A stretch of DNA of 64,000 nucleotides from Nectonema munidae (taxonomy: Eukaryota; Nematomorpha; Nectonematoida; Nectonematidae): NCBI GenBank assembly GCA_030549495.1, contig JAUIRK010000170.1:72501-136500 (forward strand), read 5' to 3'. A program made the translations under genes and the position numbers. Below the pieces are notes generated by a model, which made no database searches, was not told the DNA's origin, and worked only from the letters and a program-made list of their open reading frames with translations. The first letter of the stretch is position 1; the number at the start of each line of letters is the position of its first letter. This document shows, in pieces, positions 51,800 through 61,899 of the stretch.

Positions 51800-54129
51800 A
51801 TAATTTAACACAGTAGCATCCAAATAGTGAAGAATTATATTGTTGTACAGAATGGTAAGATTTAATAACATCATTTATCTTTGTGTGTTTTTACAAGATT
51901 GACTTTAGAAGAGAATAGTAAATTAAGTATTAACTTCTTCAAATTTTTACTTTATCAATATATTATAAATAGTATAATCAATACATTAATTATTTTAGAG
52001 TTTATAAGTAAATTTTCAACAAAAATATGAAAGTCTTCCAAAAATAAATGTATGAAATACCTTTGTTCAGTTATATATATTTCAAAAAGTGTTCTTGAGA
52101 CAATAATTATAAATAAAGTCCACTTTGAATCAAAATTTAACGAGAAAAATAAATTCAAAAGCCCAATGGGGTCTATATCAAATTTTCTTTCAAATATTTT
52201 ACACTTTCAATTTCTTTTAAAAGGGTGGAATTTAAATTCACGACTGCATACTTGTAAATTTTCATTTTCTCAATACTATTACAAACTATTTTTATAAAGC
52301 TTTCAAATGTCAAAATCTAGAAAATCTAGAAATAGCTCAGAAATTTTCTACAAGAAAAAAACTTTTGCTCTAATAACTTTAAACCAAAATTTGATAAACT
52401 TATGTGAAGAAGAATCTGAACTCCAATCTACAGAAATTATAGATTTAAATTTAATTGAGACTATTTTCAATAGAAATAATAATGAGTCTACCTAGAACGA
52501 AAACATTCTTTATTCACATTTTTGTGAAATATACTGCTCAAAATGGTATTTTTTTTTATGAAATTACATTTCAAATATGAAGAAAGTATACATTATCTTC
52601 GTTTAAAAGATTGCAAAATATCTTTTATCGTGATTTTTTTCAATCCAAAAGTTTCATGATTTTTACGTTTGAATTATAGAGCAAAAAGATTTTTGTAAGT
52701 TTGAAAAATTTTGCTAGTTTTACATTTTTATATTTTTCCATAAATTTAGTTTGTTTGCTTATAGTTTGTAATAAGGGACACTTTTTTTGAACAAGTGTGC
52801 CCCGTTTATCTAGAGTCCACATACTCACATTCATTGTGAGTATACAATCAATTTGGTATATATAAATTTGTTCATAACTTCTATAATTCTGCAAATCGTG
52901 GTTAACTTTATCTTATCTTTTTGGAATAAAATATTGGATCGTTCTCGAAAGAAAAACATTAAAGAAAATATAAATTTCAACAGGGAAAAATATAGAAACT
53001 ATATTTTCAGATAGAAATTTTTTTATATATCATACATTACATTCTTATTGAAGAAATTTTCTTTTCCATAAAAATGGGCATACACCAAAATGTTAAGCCA
53101 AATTTTAATCAAAAATTTTGGATAAAATTACATATTTAAATTGAGTTGGTATAAAGAAATTTTCAACTTCTCAGGGTTCAAAAATTTTCTGCTTAATGAA
53201 ATTGACAAGCATTTAAAACTAAAATAAAAGTGTGATACGAATATTGAAAAACCCTATTTTCTTCACTATCTGATATAAAAAAAAATTTTTTTAAATATAA
53301 TATACGTCTTTGTTCAAGTGTTGCTTCAGAAAGGTTATTTAAGTTTTGCGAACAAGTAGAACAGGTGAGAAGAGGAAAACTATTTTACCCTTGTATTCTT
53401 AACAAAACTTTTTTATTCGCATATTTATTAAGTTTTTTTTCATTTTATTTCAAAATTTGTAAAAATTTATTTCAATTTTTTGTTAAACTTTGTTTAATTT
53501 TGATATTTTAAAAATTAACAAATTTTTTAAGGTTTTTTTGTTGGCATTTCTTTGAAACCAATTTCAGCAAATTTGATTTGATTTTCTTTCAAAACTAAAA
53601 AATTTCAACACATATTTGAATTTAATATCTTTTTTGTTATTTAAAAAAACCATACATTTTATACAAAAATTACCCAAAAATAAGGAATGATTCAACCATA
53701 AAGATTGAGCATTTTTTGGTTCATATTATTAACTATAAATTGCATAAAGAAAGTACTTTTAGTATTAACGATAGCAACCCTGCCAGCTATAAGACGTACT
53801 TCAAAATGATCTCAAAAATATCACTGGGAATATAAATATAATCTATTTTAGTTGTTTATATTTTTAAGATTGGATGACTTAAATTGGTGAATTAAATATA
53901 AAAAAAGTTGGCTTTAAAATGTTAAACATTTGTGGGCGATCTTTAAAAACATGAGCCCTAACGACAACGTATTAAATTTTAATATGCCAGTAAAAACGAT
54001 AACCATATAAAAAGAAACACATCGGGACACATTTGAAAATTTAGAAATAACTTAGAAATATGATATTTAATTTTTTTCTTTTTTAGCTTAAAGTAAAATT
54101 AATTTAATTCAACGAATGAGAATTTTAGC
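51800..54129. other. No gene seen (51800-54129)
   Basis: AT-rich intergenic sequence. Short open frames on both strands near 52052-52495 and 52640-52894 have Lys/Asn/Phe/Ile-rich content expected of AT-rich noise. Confidence 0.45.
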
Positions 54130-54135
54130 TTTATT
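54130..54135 (-). promoter_or_regulatory. Poly(A) signal AATAAA for the secreted-protein gene
   Basis: AATAAA on the - strand about 30 bases past the stop codon at 54164-54166. It supports the gene ending in this exon. Confidence 0.65.
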
Positions 54136-54163
54136 TCATAAGTACTTTGCTAGCATTTTATAC

Positions 54164-55120
54164 TTACGCGCATGTTATTCCAACAGCATCACAATTGATA
54201 TCGGCCAGCGTCAATCCATTGAATGGCCCGCCTACAATTGCGCAACTGATTATGTCAGTGTTAAGTAGATTAACGTTAGGGCATGTAATCACGTTGTTGT
54301 TAAACGTGCATCCAGTAAACGTTCGACCTGGTGGCGGTTGTGTGGTACAAGTTAAAGTCGGTTGCACTGGAGGAACCACTGTTGTTGTTGTTGTTGTCGT
54401 AGATGGTGTAGTGTGATGATGGTGAATCGGCACGCGTATTATGGTAGGGTGACAATGAACTCCTCCATATCCTCTGTAAGGACCTCGATATCGCCTTCCA
54501 CGTCTTCTGTGTACTCTGATGATTCTTCTCGGAGACCTTCTAACATACACCGGCCTTCTCCGATAAATCACACGACCTGGTCTACTGTAGTACCCGTGTC
54601 GGAATCGAGCTTTACTCTTCGGTGCTCGTGATGTTGTTTCTGAAGGATTCGCCGAATTGCAAGAAGAGGCGTTAGCACTAACTTCGTCAATAACTTCCAC
54701 CTCCAAATACTTTGCAGAGTCACTCACTTCATTCAGCTCTGCATTGAGCGATTCGATGTCCGTGTCAATCTTGCTCGTGTTTCGCTTGACAGCCAAAGGA
54801 CTTTCATCTTCCATTAGGATACTTGAAATGAAGAAGGAAGTGAGAACCATGTCCATTTGTCTGCGACTTTCAGCAAGACTCTGCTTAGCACTTTCCACGA
54901 AAAAGGCTTTGTCTATGGCGGAGCGTATTTTCATTTTCATTCGCTCCATTTCCCCACTTTTTTCGTCATCACTTATAGCGTTCTCTCCCTCTTTCATTGC
55001 ATCCATCTTTTTGAGTAGATCTAGCGCCATCTTTTCAATCGAGTATCGTTGTCCTTCACTTTTTGTGAATTCAACAAAAGTTAAAAAAAGTATAAAATAG
55101 AATATTAACTTTAGCCTCAT
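54164..55120 (-). CDS. Secreted Arg-, Thr- and Cys-rich protein, single exon, 318 aa
   Basis: ATG at 55118-55120, stop TAA at 54164-54166. Residues 1-20 are a signal peptide (MRLKLIFYFILFLTFVEFTK). Residues 21-130 are helical and charged. Residues about 165-215 are Arg/Tyr/Gly-rich (YYSRPGRVIYRRRPVYVRRS, RVHRRRGRRYRGPYRGYGG), followed by an HHHH run and a Thr tract (TTPSTTTTTTTVVPP). The last 60 residues hold six Cys with hydrophobic spacing (CTFNNNVITCPNVNLLNTDI). Composition is far less AT-biased than its flanks. It resembles secreted cuticle, mucin-like or gland proteins of arthropods, but I recognise no named family. TATA box and poly(A) signal sit close on both sides, giving a transcript of about 1 kb. 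Frames on the opposite strand are shadows. Confidence 0.8.
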   Translation of the reverse strand: MRLKLIFYFILFLTFVEFTKSEGQRYSIEKMALDLLKKMDAMKEGENAISDDEKSGEMERMKMKIRSAIDKAFFVESAKQSLAESRRQMDMVLTSFFISSILMEDESPLAVKRNTSKIDTDIESLNAELNEVSDSAKYLEVEVIDEVSANASSCNSANPSETTSRAPKSKARFRHGYYSRPGRVIYRRRPVYVRRSPRRIIRVHRRRGRRYRGPYRGYGGVHCHPTIIRVPIHHHHTTPSTTTTTTTVVPPVQPTLTCTTQPPPGRTFTGCTFNNNVITCPNVNLLNTDIISCAIVGGPFNGLTLADINCDAVGITCA

Positions 55121-55170
55121 TTTTGCAAATTTTTTAAAAGAATAAAGACGTATCTAAGAAATCTTTTACA

Positions 55171-55176
55171 TTTATA
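55171..55176 (-). promoter_or_regulatory. TATA box for the secreted-protein gene
   Basis: TATAAA (- strand, within cctataaatg) lies about 50 bases upstream of the ATG, so a start about 25-30 bases downstream would leave a 5' leader of about 20 bases. Confidence 0.55.
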
Positions 55177-55179
55177 GGC

Positions 55180-56284
55180 ACAGAACTTTTAAAGTGTAGG
55201 CTTACATTACAAATAATATACTCTTTTTGTAAATAAGTCTCAGTAATTTTCAAGGTTTTTCATCAAAGTAATGGCTTCTAAAATATCCGACTCAAATTGC
55301 AAAATGGGGCTTGTGAATATCAAATAACAACTTACTAAACTAAAAATAATAAATCTTACTAAACGTTAACGTAATGAAACCAAACCTTCCAATGATTGTA
55401 GTAAGTAAACAACTTAGTCAAATTCCAAATAAATATCAAAAAGCTGAACTTGTTCTAACTCTTTGTTCTCATTGGCCCCTAACAATATTTTACAATGTAA
55501 TCAGAAATATTTCTATATCTTTAAAGAATTTTTTATGAATAAAATAGATATTCTCAAAAAATTATATCAATTCCTCCCTGAATAGACTGCTTTTTTCAAC
55601 TCTTTTTGACATTAACGAATAAATTGTGAAATCATTTATTAGACGAAGTTCTACTTCTAATATCAAAATATTTTTTGAGTAAGTTGAGTTGAGATAACCT
55701 GTTATATCTAAGTTCATTTTTCCAATTTTATCCCGGCTTCTGTAATCTTATCGAAAAATGAAATTTTCAAAATTTCGGAGACTTTAATGTTTATAATTTT
55801 TTTATTGACAAAATAATTTAAATTTTAACTTTTTTGGGAAAAAATTGATTACATAAAATTTCACATGATAAAAATAGTTTTTTCATTAATTTGGAATTGA
55901 ATTTAATAAAATATAAAGTTTTTTAAAATATACTTTTTTTTTTAAATATGGACCGTATTCGTAAGGGGCTATTTTTATTTCCTTAATGACAGGGGGCGGA
56001 TTTTTGGTCTTCCCGCTCTTTTTTTCCTAAAATATTAAATATTTTTACAAAATTCTCACTTTAATCCAGGACAACATTTTGAATTTTTTTCTGATATTGT
56101 TTTAAGACTTTATTTTAAACAATTTTTGCATGCTAAATCTAAAAATTTAATCCGTTTTTTCCTATCACATCGGGATTTTTCTCTAAAAGTAATTTTTGAT
56201 TTGCTGTATTTTGTTAACTTCATTTATAAAAATTTTAAATAAGCGTTTATTTTTTATTTTTTCAAGATTTATTTTTTATTTTTT
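55180..56284. other. No gene seen (55180-56284)
   Basis: AT-rich intergenic sequence without a supported feature. Confidence 0.5.
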
Positions 56285-56850
56285 TGCATAAAATGGCTTT
56301 GAGAAGAAAAGGTTTGAATTCTCCGAATTAATTTTGCTATATATGTGGAAATTTTACAGTTCCATCGGAAAAAAATGACAATCAATATGTTTGTTAATAA
56401 AACATATTTTGCCTACTTTAAAATTAAATTAGGCGATCAAGAAAGTTTGTGGACTCCGCATATGGTTTGCAAACCATGTGTGAAAAATCTCCGTCATTGG
56501 ATAAAAGGCAAAATAAAAAGTTTGTCTTTTGGAATTCGAATGATTTAGCGTGAACAAAATGATCATATCCATTATTGTTACTTTTATCTCACGAAAACTT
56601 CAGGTTTCAATAATAAAAATAAAAACATTACCTATTCAAATTTACCTTCCGCAATTCGCCCTATTAAACATTCAGATGGAGTTCCTATTCTTATTTTCGA
56701 AAATTTACCATCTTCAGAGGACGACATTGTTATGCCTGATTTGAGTGAAAACGATGAAGAATTAAAAATTGAAGCTTCTGATCAAAAAAATTTTTCACTC
56801 AAATAGAACTGAATGATCTTATTAGAGATTCTCAAAGTCATTCTCTTATT
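56285..56850 (+). pseudogene. N-terminal part of an unclassified repetitive protein family (family X), broken
   Basis: The + strand contains CYICGNFTVPSEK, WTPHMVCKPCVKNLRHW, YFYLTKTSGFNNKNKNITY, SNLPSAIRPIKHSDGVPI, then an acidic run and IELNDLIRDSQ. From memory this matches, in order, a repetitive hypothetical protein common in arthropod genomes: a Cys-rich N-terminal domain, the phrase LPSAIRPxxH, and ELNDLIRDL. It is an old copy with several breaks. The sequence stops resembling the family just before the LINE cluster, and the family resumes on the same strand after it (61440-61897). Confidence 0.6.
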
Positions 56851-56912
56851 AGGCTTCTTTTCTATATATTGTGTGTGCACTGTGCATAGAATTGTCTTGT
56901 GCTGTTGTTGTT

Positions 56913-57027
56913 TAATAACATAACATAACATAACATAAGTTAACATAAGTTTATTAGCGAAAGAAAGAAAGGCAAAAAGCCTATAGTAAGTATTCGCTTC
57001 ATACTTTTGAAAATCAACGCGTTCTTT
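56913..57027 (-). mobile_element. LINE 3' end fragment (module F) with (TTATG)n tail
   Basis: On the - strand a few C-terminal codons (KERVDFQKYEANTYY), a hairpin (aggc-gcct, 56970-56982), aataaactta and a (TTATG)n tail at 56913-56945. It lies directly after the tail of module A, with no spacer. It is a severely truncated copy of the same LINE lineage. Confidence 0.7.
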
Positions 57028-58146
57028 CATAACATAACATAACATAACATAACATAAGTTTATTAAGCAATTTAAAGAGGCTAGCAGCCTATGAGAATTG
57101 CATCAAATATAGCGTATTTTTCAAGGAACGGCAAATCTTTTGTCTTTCCAAAATTCATCGAGTTTTTTTTCAAATTCTTTCACAGTAATTGAGTTAACAA
57201 CTTCATTAGGTAAGCCATTCCAGTGATTGTATGCTCTTTGGATTAAATATCTGCTTCTATACTTACTTTGAAAGGATTCAGGTGCAAACTTCAGCAAGTG
57301 TGATCTGGAAATTCTCTTCGAATATTCAGGCAAAACTTTCTCATCAATCTTCATATTTCCTTTTACGATATTAAATATTGATATCATTTCATTTCTCAGG
57401 CTTCGATAATATAAAGAAGGCAGGTCAATCTTTTGAAGTTTTTCAATATAACATAAATTTTGCATTCCTTTCAAGTGCTTTGTGAATACTTTTTGAACCT
57501 TTTCTATTTTTCTGATGTTGATAATTGATGAACTTCCAAAAATTACATTTGCATATTCCAGAACAGGTCTGACTAAAGATTTGTATAAATACAGAGAAAT
57601 TTCGATTTCAGATAAGATGAAGGTATTGTTCAACATGTGTAGAATAGTGAAGGCTTTCTTGACAACGTGCAATACATGATCAGAGAAACAAAACTTTGAA
57701 TCAACGATTAATCCTAGATCATTATGCTTTTCAACTTGGTTTGGCTTAGTTCCGCCTATATAAAAACTGGCATCCCCTTTTTTCCCAATTTGAAGGTGAT
57801 AGCACTTATTTATATTCAACTGCATATCCCATTCTTTACTCCATCTATATATTTTGTATAGATCATTCTGTATATTATTCGTACCTTCACCCTTTGAACC
57901 CTTGAATAATTTTATATCATCAGCATAAATATTTATATTTGATTTTAGATCATCACAAATATCATTTATAAACATAGAGAAAAATACAGGTCCCAATACA
58001 GAACCTTGAGGGATTCCACTTATTATTTCTGAAGTTGATGAAATCCATTCAATCGAACAATAAATTTTCTATTAAAAATATAGTCCCTGAACCATTCTAT
58101 AAGGTTTTCTCCTATACCATAAGATTTCAACTTTAACAAGAGTCTT
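57028..58146 (-). mobile_element. 5'-truncated CR1/L2-group LINE (module A)
   Basis: The - strand reads PHERLLLKLKSYGIGENLIE, a frame change near 58040, SGIPQGSVLGPVFFSMFIND, YADDIKLF (catalytic box intact), the thumb region LGLIVDSKFCFSDHVLHVVK and MISIFNIVKGNMKIDEKVLP, and ends WKDKRFAVP at 57121. A hairpin (aggct agc agcct, 57078-57090) and a (TTATG)n tail at 57028-57060 follow. The copy begins in the middle of the RT palm, directly fused to module B. The 291-residue frame 57121-57996 is its main open part. Confidence 0.85.
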
Positions 58147-59935
58147 TCATGGGGGGACTCTGCTCAAACCTTCTATTTTTCCAAAACTCATCAAGTCTGT
58201 TCTTGAAGATGTTCAAAGATGGAGCATCAACAACAAAATCAGGCAAAGAATTCCAATCATTTATCATTCGTTGAGAAAAGTATTTTTTCAAAAATACCTT
58301 CTTGCAATGTCTTTTTTTAAATTTGGAAGAATGAAATCTTTGAACTCTTTCAGAAAATTCAGGTAAAACTTGAGAAGTTAAATTAAACTTTTCTTTTACA
58401 ATGTTGTAGGATGTCACCATATCATTCCTTCTAAACCTGTATAACATTGAAGGCAAATTCAGTTTTTTCAGTCTTTCTGTATAACTAAGATCTTTCATTC
58501 CTACTATCTTTTTTATGATTGTTCTCTGGACTCTTTCAATATTTGCAGCATCACAGGAGTGAAAAGGAAATGCAACAACATTTCCATACTCTAAAATAGG
58601 TCTTATCAGTGTTTTATATAAAAGGGGTGCTATGTTGGCATCAAATAAAGCAAAATTTCTATGAATTCTATGAAAGGCTTGGAAAGCTTTAGTGACTCTT
58701 GTTGAAATATTTTCTCTTGGGTCGAGGTTAGAATTCACTATCACCCCTAAGTCTTTCTGTGAATCAACTTGTTTAAGTTTTTGGCCACCAATGAAAAACG
58801 AATGATTACTTTGTAATCCAATTTGTAAATGAGTACATTTATTCAAGTTCAGTTTCATTTCCCATCTATTACACCAATGAAAAACGTCAATCAAATCTTT
58901 CTGCAAGCAAATTCTACCATCTCTATCACACACATTGTAAATCTTGATATCATCGGCAAATACCTTTATCTTTGACTTTATTACGTTTAAGAGATCATTA
59001 AGAAAGATATTAAAGAGTAGAGGACCTAGCACAGAGCCTTGGGGTACTCCACTCAACACTTGCTTTTCATCAGAATACATACCATTTACTGAAACAATTT
59101 GTTTTCTATCTTCAAGATAATTTTTCAATAAAGCAAGTAGATTGCCCTTTATACCAAATGACTCAAGTTTATCTGACAAATACTTATGTGAGATAGAGTC
59201 AAAAGCCTTGTGAAAATCTAAGTAAATTACACCAATAGAATCATTTCCCTCAAGCAGGTTGACTAAATCATTTTGAAACTCTAATAGATTGGTTATCATA
59301 GATTTTCCATTAATAAATCCATGCTGGTTGGAATTAAAAAGTTTGAAGTTTTTTATATGTGATAAAATTTTATCGGCTATGAATGTATCGAATACTTTAG
59401 ATAGAACTGGAGTAAGACTTATTGGCCTGTAGTTTTGGCAAAATTTTCGATTTCCATTCTTCAAAACTGGTGTGACTAATGCAATTTTCCAAACATCCAA
59501 AAATTTTTTTTCCTCTAGTGACTTTTCAAAAATCATTTTGACAGGTATGTCTAAAACTCGAGAAAGTTCACTAATGACATACGGGTGTAACTTATCAGAG
59601 CCAGGAGACTTAAATTTATTTAATTTTTCTAACTTGCTATGTATTTCAACTATGTTAAAATCTAAACTATCTATTATAGAGTTACATACAGGCAAGAAAC
59701 TTGAATTGTCATTATGAGAACCCGAATTCGAAGAACAATAATTGAAATATTCACTAAAAACATTGTCTCTTTGGGTATTAGTAGTAGTAGGTAAATCATT
59801 ATGATCAACTAGTTCAGCAAAATTATTTCTGTTCTTCTGATTTATGTAGGACCAAACCAACTTAGGACTATATTTATATTTTGAAAGAAGTTTGCTTTCA
59901 TGAGATATTCTAGCCTTACGAGTCTCTTTTCTCAA
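58133..59935 (-). CDS. LINE reverse transcriptase, 600-residue open frame ending in module A
   Basis: Residues 166-183 CQNYRPISLTPVLSKVFD, 204-207 QHGF, 238-246 YLDFHKAFD (motif A Asp), 295-301 SGVPQGS, 326-329 FADD (motif C, intact), 380-420 the LGVIVNS thumb block, and a C-terminal INDWNSLPDFVVDAPS region. All catalytic motifs are present and uninterrupted, unusual for this window. The first codon is not ATG, and the true N-terminal part is the endonuclease in another frame. The last 8 residues (SPPMKDSC) are read out of frame from module A, marking the junction near 58147. Confidence 0.85.
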   Translation of the reverse strand: MRKETRKARISHESKLLSKYKYSPKLVWSYINQKNRNNFAELVDHNDLPTTTNTQRDNVFSEYFNYCSSNSGSHNDNSSFLPVCNSIIDSLDFNIVEIHSKLEKLNKFKSPGSDKLHPYVISELSRVLDIPVKMIFEKSLEEKKFLDVWKIALVTPVLKNGNRKFCQNYRPISLTPVLSKVFDTFIADKILSHIKNFKLFNSNQHGFINGKSMITNLLEFQNDLVNLLEGNDSIGVIYLDFHKAFDSISHKYLSDKLESFGIKGNLLALLKNYLEDRKQIVSVNGMYSDEKQVLSGVPQGSVLGPLLFNIFLNDLLNVIKSKIKVFADDIKIYNVCDRDGRICLQKDLIDVFHWCNRWEMKLNLNKCTHLQIGLQSNHSFFIGGQKLKQVDSQKDLGVIVNSNLDPRENISTRVTKAFQAFHRIHRNFALFDANIAPLLYKTLIRPILEYGNVVAFPFHSCDAANIERVQRTIIKKIVGMKDLSYTERLKKLNLPSMLYRFRRNDMVTSYNIVKEKFNLTSQVLPEFSERVQRFHSSKFKKRHCKKVFLKKYFSQRMINDWNSLPDFVVDAPSLNIFKNRLDEFWKNRRFEQSPPMKDSC

Positions 59936-60850
59936 AATGTTCGATATTTGTCTGTATTTGTCATAGATATGTCTATGTCTAAATTTAGTATAAGCCCGAA
60001 AAAGTTTTTTCTTTTTTTTAGAAGAGAGATAATTTTTTTAGTAAAATAAACTTTGACTTTTAGGTGAGATTTCCTCAAAGGAACGTACTTCTCTATAAGT
60101 GAATATAGTTTATTAGTGAAAAAAGAATAGAATTTAACAAGATTAAAATCTTTAGCTATATTCCAATCAATTTTAGGCAGGTGAGAAGAAATTTCTTTAT
60201 AGTTACCAGATTGATAATTATATTTAATGGATTTGGAGATATCAGATTTTACATTAATTAAAAGATTAAAAGTAATACACATATGATCACTTTTGATAAA
60301 GGGAGAATTAAACCTCAAATTAGAAATGAAATCTGGAATATTGGTAATCAATAAATCAAGAACAGAAAACAAAAAAATGTACCTATCCTTGTAGGTTCCT
60401 TCACAAGCTGAGTAAAGCATTTTTCTTGTAGGAAATTAAGAAATCTTTGATGTTTAACACTAGCGTTACTCAGTGAATTCCAATTAATTTCAGGGTAGTT
60501 AAAATCCCCAAGAATAATGATGTTACTATGTGAAAATTTAGAGTGAAGTAGACTTAGAAGAAAATTAATTTCATTCGTAGATTCATAAAAAAGTGAACTT
60601 GGACTTCTATATATACAACAAAGTAAGAACTCTTTTCTTTTCAAAAAAACCCTTAAAGTTAGGCATTCAATAAAAATTAGGTTAAAGAGCTCAATCACAT
60701 GGAATTAAACCTCTTTATGCAAATAAAAAAGAATTCCTCTCTGATTCATTGAAGAATTGGAGTGATGGTCAAAGTTATGTACTGTTACATAGTTATCAAT
60801 GTCATAGCATAATTGATCAATGTAGACCTTTTTTTAGGCAAAGCTTCAGT
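59932..60850 (-). pseudogene. LINE APE-type endonuclease domain, frame-shifted
   Basis: Pieces in order on the - strand: HHSNSSMNQRGILFYLHKE (about 60770), LLCCIYRSPSS, NIIILGDFNYPEINW, KCFTQLVKEPTRIGT, then after a frame change at a T-run near 60375 LDLLITNIPDFISNL and FIKSDHMCITF. GDFN and SDH are the catalytic Asp/Asn and Asp-His motifs of the exonuclease-endonuclease-phosphatase fold. A second frame change lies in an A-run near 60020, before the RT frame. Confidence 0.8.
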
Positions 60851-61010
60851 TATAGCTCCAACAAGAAAGTTACTCTTATTTAGGGAAAAAGATAACTCAT
60901 CTAGTTTACTGAATAATTGGTTAGCATTAGATACAAACTTAGAAATGTTTTTATTTGTATTGATTGAAGTGTGAATTGCTTCATCTATATTGAGTGTGTC
61001 ATGGATCTTT

Positions 61011-61425
61011 TTAAAAAAATTTCTTTATAATTTTCAGATCTTTTAAATTATCTCCTGAAACAACAAACATGAACGAGTCGTTATCATTTTCCAAATATTT
61101 TGCCCTACCTTGAAGGTTAAGGGTTTTGATTCTCTCTCTTTCGACTGGATTAAAATCATTGAAAACAAAGATTTTCTTAAATTTTTCGGGAGCATTTTTT
61201 AGGTTAGAAAGAGCACTTTTTACAGTCATTTTACTATCAAAATTAACATAAGTTATTCTAATTGGCCTTTTGGACAAAACATCACCAGAACTTTTACCTA
61301 ATCGAATGATCTTGACAACTTTAACAGAATTTAAATTAAGATGCGAAATAAATAATTCATTTATAAATTCTTCATCATTGATTCTAGTCTCACCCTCATA
61401 CTCTGATACCCCATGAATTATATGA
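61011..61425 (-). pseudogene. LINE ORF1 C-terminal part
   Basis: The - strand reads IIHGVSEYEGETRINDEEFI, VVKIIRLGKSSGDVLSKRPI, RITYVNFDSKMTVKSALSNL, IFVFNDFNPVERERIKTL. This is the pattern of CR1-type ORF1 proteins (GxxExE..., RLGK, RPIRIT, D-T/N-P-x-E-R). It starts abruptly after an in-frame stop near 61430, which marks the 5' truncation of module B. Confidence 0.65.
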
Positions 61426-61439
61426 TTATTATATTAAAT

Positions 61440-61897
61440 TATATAATAAAGGCCATAGAGGCTCAAAAAAAGAACTTTGTCATCTAGAATCTTTAGAAAA
61501 TATGTCTTCTTTTGAACTTAATATTTCTAGACTCTCAAAAGAACTTTGTGAAGTACTAGCTTCACGTCTCAAACAGAAAAATTGATTACAAAAAGATTTT
61601 TTTAACATAAAATTTTATCGTAATAGAGAAAAAAACTTACTCAATTTTTTTAAAAATGATAAAGATTTTGTTTTATGCTTTGATATTCCAGGTTTATTGA
61701 AATATATGGGTGCAGAGTGCTATGACATGAACAAGTGGAGGCTTTTTATTGACAGCTCGAGGAAAAGTTCGAAATGTCTATTACTTCACAACAAAAATAT
61801 TTTTAGTGGAATACCGATTGGCTATTCAGTAAGTTTGAAAGAAAGTTATGGACACATCAAAACAATTTTAGAACTATTGAAATATGAACGAATTCAT
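61440..61897 (+). pseudogene. C-terminal part of repetitive protein family X, broken
   Basis: The + strand contains LSKELCEVLASRLKQKN, FYRNREKNLLNFF, FDIPGLLKYMGAE, NKWRLFIDSSRKSSKCLLLH, IFSGIPIGYSVSLKESYGHI and KTILELLKYER. These match the middle of the same family as 56285-56850 (recalled pattern: ASRLKxxNLL...YRNRE...WRLFIDSSKxSLKxVLLHNGN..SIPxxHSVxLKExYxxIKxxLxxLKY). The expected downstream GYTKxxCFLCxWDSR block is missing. The open frame 61697-61900 is the best preserved stretch. Confidence 0.6.
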
Positions 61898-61899
61898 TG

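Larger units (their letters stand above)
58147..61435 (-). mobile_element. CR1/L2-group LINE (module B), ORF1 end to ORF2 end
   Basis: On the - strand, in order: the C-terminal part of ORF1 (about 61425-61011), an APE-type endonuclease (about 60850-59990) and a reverse transcriptase (59935-58147). It is 5'-truncated inside ORF1 and lacks its own 3' UTR and tail, because module A starts immediately after WKNRRFEQ. At least two frame changes separate the endonuclease pieces from each other and from the RT. The clade call (CR1/L2/Rex1 neighbourhood of the Jockey group) rests on an APE endonuclease, no RNase H, an ORF1 of the GxxExE..RPIRIT type and a short-repeat 3' tail. Confidence 0.85.

Noticed and set aside
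54147-55100. Several + strand frames opposite the secreted-protein gene
   Set aside because: They are shadows of a GC-richer coding region. The - strand frame has the signal peptide, TATA box and poly(A) signal.
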